A DNA stretch of 64,000 nt from Caenimonas koreensis DSM 17982 (GTDB lineage Bacteria > Pseudomonadota > Gammaproteobacteria > Burkholderiales > Burkholderiaceae_C): the NCBI RefSeq assembly GCF_009646335.1, contig NZ_WJBU01000015.1, forward strand, positions 1 through 64,000, in the 5' to 3' direction. Both the position numbers and the translations under genes were made by a program. The notes under the pieces are model-generated. The model did not search any database, had not been told where the DNA came from, and saw nothing but the letters and a program-made list of their open reading frames with translations. The first letter of the stretch is position 1. The number at the start of each line of letters is the position of its first letter. Positions 56,469-64,000 of this stretch are shown in pieces.

Positions 56469-57176
56469 ATGTTTGAGACACACACGTATGACGATCCGAT
56501 TGTCCTCGACACCGCAATCAGATCGCGATGGGCCTTTCTGGAAACAAGTTCGGCAGCTGCGGTTCTGCGATCTGTATGTCCTGAAGAGTGGAGTGATATC
56601 ACGGCCGTTTTGCGGTCGTTTTCTTTGAACCCATCGCGATGGTTGAAAGCAGGAGGCAATCGCGGCGATATCGCCAAAGAAATTGACGAAATGTTTTGCA
56701 CCAGGGGGTGGCTTGAGACCCGAGTTGATTTGGTAACGCGTGGGGTCCTTTTGTCGCGTCGAGAAGAGGTCTTGAGTGAGTTGCCGGAGATGAGGCAGGA
56801 AGGCTATCTAGTCGACAACTTCAAAGGACGTGTTGCACTTGACGTGGAATGGAACGCCAAAGATGGAAATCTCGATCGCGACTTGTCGGCATATCGCGCA
56901 TGGCATGAAGCAGGCGTTATCTCAGCCGCAGTACTGATTACCCAGGATCGGCTATCACTCAAAGCACTCGCAGAGCAATTGTGGGCTGCGCATCTCACTT
57001 CGTTACCCCCCGAAGACCGAGTTGCGCGACTGCCAATCGACTTGGGTACTTCTACGACGACCAACTTGGAAAAAGCCGCGCTCCGCGTGCGGCGTGGGGT
57101 AATGGGAACTTGCCCGCTGCTGATAGTGGCCGCTACACGGGCCACATGGAATGGAGCTCCTTACTCTGCCGACTGA
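56469..57176 (+). CDS. BglII/BstYI-family type II restriction endonuclease
   Basis: A 235-residue protein (R.BglII has 223). The core VDNFKGRVALDVEWNAKDGNLDRDLSAYRAWHE matches the BglII/BstYI catalytic segment. D116, or D125, with E127 and N129 are metal-site candidates. The expected specificity is AGATCT or RGATCY. The ATG is preceded by AAAGG with no gap and by a TACACT -10-like box 6 nt away, so the transcript may be leaderless. The gene is more AT-rich than the chromosome and converges with the methyltransferase gene, overlapping it by 16 nt. Confidence 0.9.
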   Translation: MFETHTYDDPIVLDTAIRSRWAFLETSSAAAVLRSVCPEEWSDITAVLRSFSLNPSRWLKAGGNRGDIAKEIDEMFCTRGWLETRVDLVTRGVLLSRREEVLSELPEMRQEGYLVDNFKGRVALDVEWNAKDGNLDRDLSAYRAWHEAGVISAAVLITQDRLSLKALAEQLWAAHLTSLPPEDRVARLPIDLGTSTTTNLEKAALRVRRGVMGTCPLLIVAATRATWNGAPYSAD

Positions 57177-58033
57177 AAGAGTTCTACCTGAGGGAGATTT
57201 CCTGAGGCGGCGCGACCGCGAGGGCGCATCGTGGTCCCGACACCCTGTAGCAGAGCTCGAATACGCTGTATCGAATACCCAGTCTCATCCGCCAATTCCC
57301 GAACACTCTGTCCAGCGCGGTACATCGCCTTCAGTTTTCGACCTAACGCTTCGGCTCTTTGGGAGTCGACGTGCTCATTTGGGAGTAGAGGAGGCAATAT
57401 TGGCCCGCCTGCATATCCTTTATGGACGGCTCCGCGAGGGACTACGTCGTCCGCTGCTTCATCTCCCCAAACTGTCCAGCCAGCACGTGGGTGGCGCGCA
57501 AACATTTCCAAATATGCGCCGGGTGAGCAAGACTCGATGAGCGCATATTGCTCGTCCGGCTTCCTTGAGTGCTCGCGCTTTCGCGTTTCAATCATGTTGA
57601 CTTGAGACCTGCCCGGGGCAAGGGTGCGCATCGAACCGCGAACACCGAACAACAAGAGTTCCGTCACGTTACGGAAATAGAAGCCAACGCCGCGCCCGTC
57701 TGGACCTCCATCGATGCGCCGTTTGGCCCAAACAATGTTGCTTACATAGCGAAATCCCCATGCTGCCATGACGTCCAGCCCGTCAGGCAGGAGTGCATTT
57801 GGAACCCACAGGTAGAGGTGCGCATTCTTGGCAAGGACCTGGTTAACCGGCAACGACTTGATCGAGTCGAGTGACATGGTCGAATATCTGTCGAGCCGTC
57901 GGTGTTCCGGTGCGACCTTGCCTGTGCGATTTGCGAATCGCCACGGTGGATCAGCCAGTACTGTTGAAAAGCCTCCGACGATTCGGGGCAGTGGATCTGG
58001 CGCTTGCTCTGGCCGAAGGGATCGAGAACTCAT
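57161..58033 (-). CDS. MT-A70-family adenine DNA methyltransferase with C-terminal HTH
   Basis: The 290-residue protein has the MT-A70 catalytic motif DPPW (residues 28-31, STVLADPPWRF), LYLWVPNALLPDGLDVMAAWGF and NIVWAKRRI. It probably methylates adenine-N6 in the site cut by the neighbouring nuclease. A C-terminal segment (SVRELADETGYSIQRIRALL, about residues 243-262) looks like a helix-turn-helix, possibly for autoregulation. A TATACT -10 lies 6 nt before the ATG, implying a leaderless mRNA. Its own promoter holds two AGATCT sites. Confidence 0.92.
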   Translation of the reverse strand: MSSRSLRPEQAPDPLPRIVGGFSTVLADPPWRFANRTGKVAPEHRRLDRYSTMSLDSIKSLPVNQVLAKNAHLYLWVPNALLPDGLDVMAAWGFRYVSNIVWAKRRIDGGPDGRGVGFYFRNVTELLLFGVRGSMRTLAPGRSQVNMIETRKREHSRKPDEQYALIESCSPGAYLEMFARHPRAGWTVWGDEAADDVVPRGAVHKGYAGGPILPPLLPNEHVDSQRAEALGRKLKAMYRAGQSVRELADETGYSIQRIRALLQGVGTTMRPRGRAASGNLPQVELFQSAE

Positions 58034-58039
58034 GTGGCT

Positions 58040-58071
58040 AGTATAAGCAATAAAGATCTAAAGTAAGATCT
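58040..58071 (-). promoter_or_regulatory. Methyltransferase promoter with two AGATCT sites
   Basis: Read toward the methyltransferase gene, TATACT (58045-58040) is the -10 element. One AGATCT (58054-58059) lies in the spacer, and a second (58066-58071) overlaps the -35 position. The sites are 12 bp apart within near-direct repeats (TAAAGATCTA and GTAAGATCTA). Methylation of these sites, or binding by the enzyme's HTH, could shut the promoter once the host is protected. Confidence 0.7.
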
Positions 58072-58135
58072 ATTTTCATGGCGTATATCAGCGATTTGTT
58101 GCTACTTAGAGCCAAGGCTCACAGCCTCGACCAAT

Positions 58136-58984
58136 CTATTTGAAGATCACAGTCTTGTGGCCGTTGAGCAGCACGCGATGTTCGCTGTGCCACTTCACGG
58201 CGCGTGCGAGCACCTGGCTTTCGGTGTCGCGGCCCATGGCAGTGAGCATCTCCACCGTCTTGCTGTGGTCGGCGCGCGCGACGTCCTGCTCGATGATCGG
58301 GCCTTCGTCGAGATCCGCCGTCACGTAGTGCGCAGTGGCGCCTATCAGTTTCACGCCACGCTCGTGCGCCTGGTAGTACGGCTTGGCGCCCTTGAAGCTC
58401 GGAAGAAAACTATGGTGGATGTTGATCGCGCGGCCCGAGAGCTTGCGGCACAGGTCGTCTGACAGCACCTGCATGTAGCGCGCGAGCACCACGAGCTCGG
58501 CACCTTCGGACTGCACGATCTCGAATTGCTTCGCCTCGGCCTGTGGCTTGGTGGCTGCGGTGACGGGGATGTGATGGAACGGCACGTTGTAGCTGGCCGC
58601 GAGCTGGTAGAAGTCGCGGTGGTTCGACACGATGGCAGCAATGTCCACCGGCAGCAGGCCGCTTTTCCAGCGGAACAGCAGGTCGTTCAGGCAGTGGCCC
58701 TCCTTGCTCACGAAGATCACGGTGCGCATCGGCTGCGTGGTCGAGTGCAGCTGGCATTCCATGTTGAACGGCTGCGCAAAAAACTTCAGCTGCGCGCGTA
58801 GATCTTCATGTGTGAGCTGGTCGCACGCGAACTGCACGCGCATGAAGAACAGGCCCGTGTCGCGGTCGTTGTATTGCGCAGCCTCCTCGATGTTGCCGCC
58901 GCGCTCCAGCAGGAAGCCCGAGACGGCGTGGACGATCCCCGGGCGGTCGGGGCAGGAGAGGGTGAGAACGTAGGCGTGGTGCAT
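58136..58984 (-). CDS. purU: Formyltetrahydrofolate deformylase PurU
   Basis: The ATG at 58984 (MHHAYVLTLSCPDRPGIVHAVSGFL) gives 282 residues. An N-terminal ACT domain (about 1-85) is followed by a formyltransferase-like domain with NIHHSFLPSFKGAKPYYQAHERGVKLIGATAHYVTADLDEGPIIEQD. It releases formate from 10-formyl-THF, balancing folate pools. The restriction-modification island sits just past its 3' end. Confidence 0.96.
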   Translation of the reverse strand: MHHAYVLTLSCPDRPGIVHAVSGFLLERGGNIEEAAQYNDRDTGLFFMRVQFACDQLTHEDLRAQLKFFAQPFNMECQLHSTTQPMRTVIFVSKEGHCLNDLLFRWKSGLLPVDIAAIVSNHRDFYQLAASYNVPFHHIPVTAATKPQAEAKQFEIVQSEGAELVVLARYMQVLSDDLCRKLSGRAINIHHSFLPSFKGAKPYYQAHERGVKLIGATAHYVTADLDEGPIIEQDVARADHSKTVEMLTAMGRDTESQVLARAVKWHSEHRVLLNGHKTVIFK

Positions 58985-59077
58985 GGCAGTGGCATTGTCG
59001 CAAACACGTGCGCCAATTGCGCGGCCGCATCTTGATGGGCATGATTGACTGCGAAATTTAAACTTGGAGAACAAAGC

Positions 59078-59782
59078 ATGTTGCGACGCGAATTTTCACT
59101 TTCACTGTCTTCGGGCCTGCTGCTGCCGGCCCTGCTTGTTGCGCACCATGCGCAGGCCCAGGGCCTTGCAGCCATCACCGATGCAGAAGCCGGCAACGGG
59201 CTCAGATCCGCATTGGAGAAGGGCGCGTTGAGCGCGGTGAACCTGCTTGGCGCGCAAGGCGGCTTCCTGGACAACCCCAAGGTGCACATTCCGCTGCCCG
59301 GCTACCTGCACGATGCGGCCAAGCTGCTCAAGGCGATGGGCAAGCGCAAGGAGGTCGAAGAGCTGGAAGTGGCGATCAACCGTGCGGCCGAAAGCGCTGT
59401 GCCGCTCGCCAAGGACCTGCTCGTGAAGGCGGTGAAGAACATCAGCGTCACCGACGCGAAGCGAATCCTGCTGGGCGGCGAGACGTCAGTGACGCAGTTC
59501 TTCGCAGACAAGACGCGCGAGCCCATCGGCGTGAAGTTCCTGCCCGTGGTCAAGCAGGCAACAGCCCGCGTCGGCCTTGCGCAGAAGTACGACCGCATTG
59601 CCGGCAAAGCAGCCGGCATGGGACTTGTGAAGAAGGACGACGCGACCATCGACCACTACGTCACCCGCAAGGCGCTCGACGGCCTGTATTTCATGATCGG
59701 CGAAGAAGAAAAGAAGATCCGGCGCGACCCGGTTGGCACGGGCAGCGCGTTGCTGGGCAAGGTGTTCGGCGCGCTGCGGTAG
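59078..59782 (+). CDS. DUF4197 family exported protein
   Basis: The ATG at 59078 has GGAGA about 10 nt upstream and gives 234 residues. A signal peptide (SLSSGLLLPALLVAHHAQAQ) is followed by the DUF4197 core (GLRSALEKGALSAVNLLGAQGGFLDNPKVHIPLPG; RAAESAVPLAKDLLVKAVKNISVTDAKRILLGG; TQFFADKTREPIG). It is probably a periplasmic helical protein; function unknown in the family. Confidence 0.9.
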   Translation: MLRREFSLSLSSGLLLPALLVAHHAQAQGLAAITDAEAGNGLRSALEKGALSAVNLLGAQGGFLDNPKVHIPLPGYLHDAAKLLKAMGKRKEVEELEVAINRAAESAVPLAKDLLVKAVKNISVTDAKRILLGGETSVTQFFADKTREPIGVKFLPVVKQATARVGLAQKYDRIAGKAAGMGLVKKDDATIDHYVTRKALDGLYFMIGEEEKKIRRDPVGTGSALLGKVFGALR

Positions 59783-59821
59783 CGGGTGCAAAATCAGGCT
59801 TCGCAGTTTCTGGAGCAGGTC

Positions 59822-61148
<1,327 letters not shown>

Positions 61149-61156
<8 letters not shown>

Positions 61157-61910
61157 CGAGCCGGCGCCGCCGACGCTGCCGCCTTCACCGGCCCTGTCGG
61201 GTTTTGCCGCGCAGGTCGCGGCGCTCAAGCGCTCGCGCGAGGAGCAGCTGCCAATGCGCGTCGGCGTAATGGTGCCGACGTTCAACCGGCCCGATCTCAT
61301 TCGCGCCTGCGTGCTGCAGCTGCTGCACCAGTCCAGGCCGCCCGATGTGATCTGCGTTCACCAGAACGGCCACTCCGATTCGTACCAGTGGGCAGTAGCA
61401 GACATGCAAACCGGTGCAACGCGAGTGATCTGGCTGCACACGCCCGCCAGGATCGGGCAGCACGAGTGGTATGCCGTGCCGCTGCGGCGCCTCATCGAGG
61501 ACAAGTGCACGCACTTCTTCTGGACAGACCACGACGACTTGTACCTGCACAAGCACATCGAGTCGGGGCTGGCGGAGTTGCAGACTTACGATTTTTCCGT
61601 GTCGCGCTGGTGTGGCTTGCTGTTCACCAAGCCTGCGCCGGCGGACTTCCGCTATGGCCCGCATGTGGAATTCACGTCGCACGCGCCCGGCGGCATGAGC
61701 TCGACCATGTGCTTCCGGCGCAGCTTCGCGCAGGAGCTGCTGATGGACATCGCACGGGACAAGGGCCAGACGCAGTACACCGACAACATCGTGGCGCATG
61801 TGACGATGCCGAAGTTCCGCTGCCACGTCGGCGAGCGCAACACGTGCGTGTATCACTCGCATGAAGGCTCGCTGACATCGCGTGCGTGGCTGCAGCGCGC
61901 CTTCGCCTGA
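61149..61910 (+). CDS. Family 2-like glycosyltransferase
   Basis: A 253-residue protein with a GT-A start (RVGVMVPTFNRPDLIRACVLQLLHQSRPPDVICVHQNG) and a metal-binding DxD-like motif (FFWTDHDDLYLHKHIESGL). A later HAPGGMSSTMCFRRSFAQELL block follows. There is no membrane segment. It overlaps the aminotransferase gene, so the two are probably co-transcribed. Donor and acceptor are unknown. Confidence 0.82.
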
Positions 61911-61934
61911 TTGCGGGCTGGCAGCCGGGCGCGT

Positions 61935-62144
61935 TCAGCGCATCGACTGCAGGGCACCCATGAGGATGAACGCGATGATGAGCCACACCGCCCATTTGCC
62001 GAACTTGCCCTGGCCGGGCTCGTGCTGGACGATGCGGTGTTCGGCCAGCGGCTGCTCGGGCACCACGGCGTTCTCGCGCTCGAGGATTGCCTCGATCTCC
62101 TCTGTGGTGAGCTGCTCGTCTTCAGGCTGTCGTGGCTTGGGCAT
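61935..62144 (-). CDS. Small single-pass membrane protein
   Basis: The ATG at 62144 (MPKPRQPEDEQLTTEEIEAILERE) gives 69 residues. An acidic helical N-terminus is followed by a C-terminal membrane helix (WAVWLIIAFILMGALQS). The family is not recognised. It likely sits in the inner membrane with the N-terminus inside. It is divergent from the AbrB-family gene across a shared promoter region. Confidence 0.7.
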   Translation of the reverse strand: MPKPRQPEDEQLTTEEIEAILERENAVVPEQPLAEHRIVQHEPGQGKFGKWAVWLIIAFILMGALQSMR

Positions 62145-62155
62145 GGTGGAGATGG

Positions 62156-62186
62156 GTGGGCGCGACGCGCATGCGCCCACTTTTTT
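62156..62186 (+). terminator. Intrinsic terminator before the AbrB-family gene
   Basis: An 8-bp GC-rich stem (GTGGGCGC / GCGCCCAC) with a 9-nt loop is followed by TTTTTT on the plus strand. It would stop read-through from the aminotransferase-glycosyltransferase operon. It also lies in the 5' leader of the small minus-strand gene. Confidence 0.75.
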
Positions 62187-62216
62187 ATACTGCAGAAGTT
62201 GAAACGCGCAGTATAA
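62185..62216. promoter_or_regulatory. Mirror-image divergent promoter dyad
   Basis: TTATACTGC and GCAGTATAA form a perfect 9-bp inverted repeat with a 14-bp spacer. Each half contains a TATACT -10-type hexamer, one per strand, facing inward. It probably forms overlapping promoters for the small membrane protein and the AbrB-family permease, or an operator. Confidence 0.5.
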
Positions 62217-62285
62217 GAATCGTCGTTGAATCTTCAGGCGCGAACGGTTTCCTGCTGCGGCGATACTCAAGTTTCGCCCGCCGCC

Positions 62286-63332
62286 ATGAACTCCCTTGCC
62301 ACGCGTGTTGTCCTGACTTTGCTGCTCGCATGGGCTGCGGCGCTGGCGTGCACGTGGCTGCACACGCCTATCCCCTGGATGATCGGGCCGCTGGTGGCAA
62401 CGTCGCTCGCTTCCATCCTCGGTCTTCCCACTCGCAGCTTCGCGCCGTTTCGCAACGCCGGCCAATGGGTGATCGCCACCGTGCTCGGCCTGTACTTCAC
62501 GCCGCAAGTGGTGGCGCTCGTCGCGAGCCTGTGGTGGGCGATCACGCTCGGCGTGATCTGGGCGCTCGGGCTGGGTTGGGCCTTTGGCAAATGGCTGGAC
62601 CGCAGCACGGCACTGGCCACCATCACCGACGCACATGTGCGCCGCGCGACAAGCTACTTCGCAGGCTCGATCGGCGGCGCTTCGGAGATGACGCTGCTGG
62701 CCGAGCGCGAAGGCGGCCGCACGGACCTGGTGGCTGCGTCGCACAGCTTGCGGCTGCTGGTTGTCACGCTCCTGATTCCCTTTGCCTTCACCTTCGGCGG
62801 CCTGCACGGCCTGGACCCGACAGTGCCCGGCCCGCGCGTCGTCGAATGGCTGGGGCTCGTCCTGCTCATGACGCTGACGGGCGCAGGTGCATGGCTGATG
62901 CAGCGCACGGACCGCGCCAACCCGTGGTTCATTGGCGCATGGCTCGTGTCGATGGGGCTGACGATGAGCGGCCTGGAGCTGTCGGCCGTGCCGCAGTGGA
63001 TGTCGAACGGCGCGCAGCTGGTGATCGGTGTCAGCCTGGGGGTGCGCTTTTCTGCCGAGTTTGTGCACACCGCGCCGCGTTGGCTTGGCCGGGTTGCCGT
63101 GGGAACGGTGGCGATGATCGTGCTGTCGGCGTTGTTCGCTGCGGCGCTGGCGTGGGCGGCAGGCTTGAGCTGGGCAACGCTCATCCTCGGTACATCACCG
63201 GGCGGCATCGCCGAGATGGCGATTACCGCGAAGGTGCTGCAACTGGGCGTGCCCGTCGTGACGGCTTTTCAGGTCGTGCGCCTGGTCACGGTACTGCTGC
63301 TCGTCGGCCCGCTTTTCAGGTGGTTGCGGTGA
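62286..63332 (+). CDS. AbrB-family membrane protein (PF05145-like)
   Basis: The ATG at 62286 gives 348 residues with about nine to ten membrane helices. Family motifs are TPIPWMIGPLVATSLASILG, NAGQWVIATVLGLYFTP, TSYFAGSIGGASEMTLLAE and, in the second half, LGTSPGGIAEMAITAKVLQLGVPVVTAFQVVRL. The two similar halves reflect the internal duplication known in this family. Proposed as a transporter; the substrate is unknown. The old name ammonia monooxygenase for this family is misleading. Confidence 0.9.
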   Translation: MNSLATRVVLTLLLAWAAALACTWLHTPIPWMIGPLVATSLASILGLPTRSFAPFRNAGQWVIATVLGLYFTPQVVALVASLWWAITLGVIWALGLGWAFGKWLDRSTALATITDAHVRRATSYFAGSIGGASEMTLLAEREGGRTDLVAASHSLRLLVVTLLIPFAFTFGGLHGLDPTVPGPRVVEWLGLVLLMTLTGAGAWLMQRTDRANPWFIGAWLVSMGLTMSGLELSAVPQWMSNGAQLVIGVSLGVRFSAEFVHTAPRWLGRVAVGTVAMIVLSALFAAALAWAAGLSWATLILGTSPGGIAEMAITAKVLQLGVPVVTAFQVVRLVTVLLLVGPLFRWLR

Positions 63333-63363
63333 GCGGGCTGCGACCGGCCATTCGCGCTGCGCG

Positions 63364-63636
63364 TCAATGCATGACCAGCGGGTTCTGCGCAAGCTCGGCG
63401 TAGCCGTCGAGCGTTTGCTCGACCTCTTCCTGGGTCGGTGTATTGAGCTGCCAGGCCGTGATCTGCTTCTGGAAGGATTCAGCCCACGGGCCGTCGAGGT
63501 AAACCTCTTTGTTGGAACGCTTGTCCACAATCTCGAAACCATGCCGCGGGATGCGCGGTGCAGCCTCGCCGTTCAGGGGTTCGTTGGCCTGCATGTGCAC
63601 AACCACGAATGATTCGGAGTCATAAAGCATTTGCAT
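63364..63636 (-). CDS. DUF3567 family protein
   Basis: The ATG at 63636 (MQMLYDSESFVVVHMQAN) has AAGGA 8 nt upstream and gives 90 residues, the family's usual size. Conserved blocks HGFEIVDKRSNKEVYLDGPWAESFQKQI and EEVEQTLDGYAELAQNPLVMH match DUF3567, a family confined largely to Burkholderiales. Function unknown; likely cytoplasmic. Confidence 0.92.
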   Translation of the reverse strand: MQMLYDSESFVVVHMQANEPLNGEAAPRIPRHGFEIVDKRSNKEVYLDGPWAESFQKQITAWQLNTPTQEEVEQTLDGYAELAQNPLVMH

Positions 63637-63739
63637 CTGGAGTTCCTTTGCCACGTATGTAGCAACGTTCGGGCCGCTTTCAAGGAGGACCCCGCTTGAC
63701 TGCCAAAGGCGCCCCATGCCGTAAAGATAAGCAAAGGCG

Positions 63740-64000
63740 CTAACGCCTCGTGTCGGTGCCCAGCCACTGCTGATCCGTCCAATCGCCATTGGCGTTTGTC
63801 AGACGCACGCGCACGGGCACGTAAGCCATGCCGCGAGCCAGCCACAGTTCGATGCGCTGGTCGAAGTCCCGGCGCGGATGGCGTGTGAGTTTCAGGGTGG
63901 CGATGCTGACCGGTGCGCCCGCCGCAGGCAGCGTGAGCGACTCGTCGCCGTCCACGGCAAACAGCCACTCTTGCGCATCGCGCGTGGTCGCCGTGGGGAT
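63740..64000 (-). CDS. DUF3108 protein, C-terminal part (5' end outside window)
   Basis: The frame is open to the window edge, so only the last 86 residues are seen. They include EWLFAVDGDESLTLPAAG, IATLKLTRHPRRDFDQRIELWLARGMAYVPVRVRLTNANGD and DQQWLGT. The pattern (glycine turns, DQRIELWLA, PVRVRLT) matches the beta-rich C-terminus of DUF3108 periplasmic proteins. It precedes the DUF3567 gene on the other side of a 103-bp gap. Confidence 0.82.
   Translation of the reverse strand: MPTATTRDAQEWLFAVDGDESLTLPAAGAPVSIATLKLTRHPRRDFDQRIELWLARGMAYVPVRVRLTNANGDWTDQQWLGTDTRR

Noticed and set aside
58078-58143. 20-codon open frame (MAYISDLLLLRAKAH...) between the AGATCT sites and purU
   Set aside because: Too short and without a ribosome-binding site; it might be a truncated control gene, but nothing supports it.

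Overview
The window is a high-GC chromosome segment, most likely from a betaproteobacterium of the order Burkholderiales (Comamonadaceae-like). The clues are the fba-purC / purE-purK-sua5 neighbourhood, the tsaB-rimI-UDG-like cluster, the small DUF3567 and DUF3108 proteins, and the codon use. No RNA gene and no CRISPR array was seen.

Layout. (1) 1-13.2 kb is accessory DNA. It holds the 3' part of a giant RHS/YD-repeat protein with a LysM domain and a variable C-terminal tip, then an overlapping exported protein with a duplicated four-cysteine module (candidate immunity protein). Next come a 5'-truncated IS1-type transposase, a two-gene DUF3800 cassette, and about 450 bp of AT-rich DNA with no gene. 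(2) 33.2-13.2 kb, all on the minus strand, is one tightly overlapped 25-gene flagellar operon: fliQ-fliR-flhB-flhA-flgF-flgG-flgA-flgH-flgI-flgB-flgC-fliE-fliF-(fliG-like)-fliH-fliI-fliJ-fliK-flgD-flgE-(fliM-like)-fliN-fliO-fliP-fliA. It encodes export gate, basal body and hook. The rotor parts are reduced, and no filament, cap, junction, stator or chemotaxis gene lies in the window. (3) 33.4-45.7 kb is mostly housekeeping: a TPR protein, an unknown protein, fba, purC, a thioredoxin-like co-chaperone, purE, purK, sua5, a lipoprotein resembling SGNH hydrolases, dacB, tsaB, rimI, a degenerate uracil-DNA glycosylase and a GlcNAc-type glycosyltransferase. (4) 45.9-50.0 kb is a TpsA-type secreted adhesin with a Pro-Thr-Pro-Ala tail. 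(5) 50.0-56.4 kb, minus strand, holds glcD, then a CruF-like membrane protein, an MpaB-type oxygenase and a degenerate-GGDEF sensor in one overlapping operon, preceded by a LysR regulator. (6) 56.5-58.1 kb is a BglII/BstYI-type restriction-modification island with convergent genes. Two AGATCT sites sit in the methyltransferase promoter. (7) 58.1-64 kb holds purU, a DUF4197 protein, a class III aminotransferase, a glycosyltransferase, a tiny membrane protein, an AbrB-family permease, DUF3567 and the end of a DUF3108 gene.

How parts work together. The flagellar operon is self-contained for a hook-basal body and carries its own sigma-28. Its gene order (flgF-flgG-flgA-flgH) is not the usual betaproteobacterial one, so it may be an acquired or secondary system. 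The RHS tip and the gene overlapping its stop codon look like a polymorphic toxin-immunity pair. The restriction-modification island appears wired for self-regulation through its own recognition sites. Several apparently dead enzymes occur (SGNH-like, UDG-like, GGDEF). All functional claims come from reading the sequence; no database search was run.
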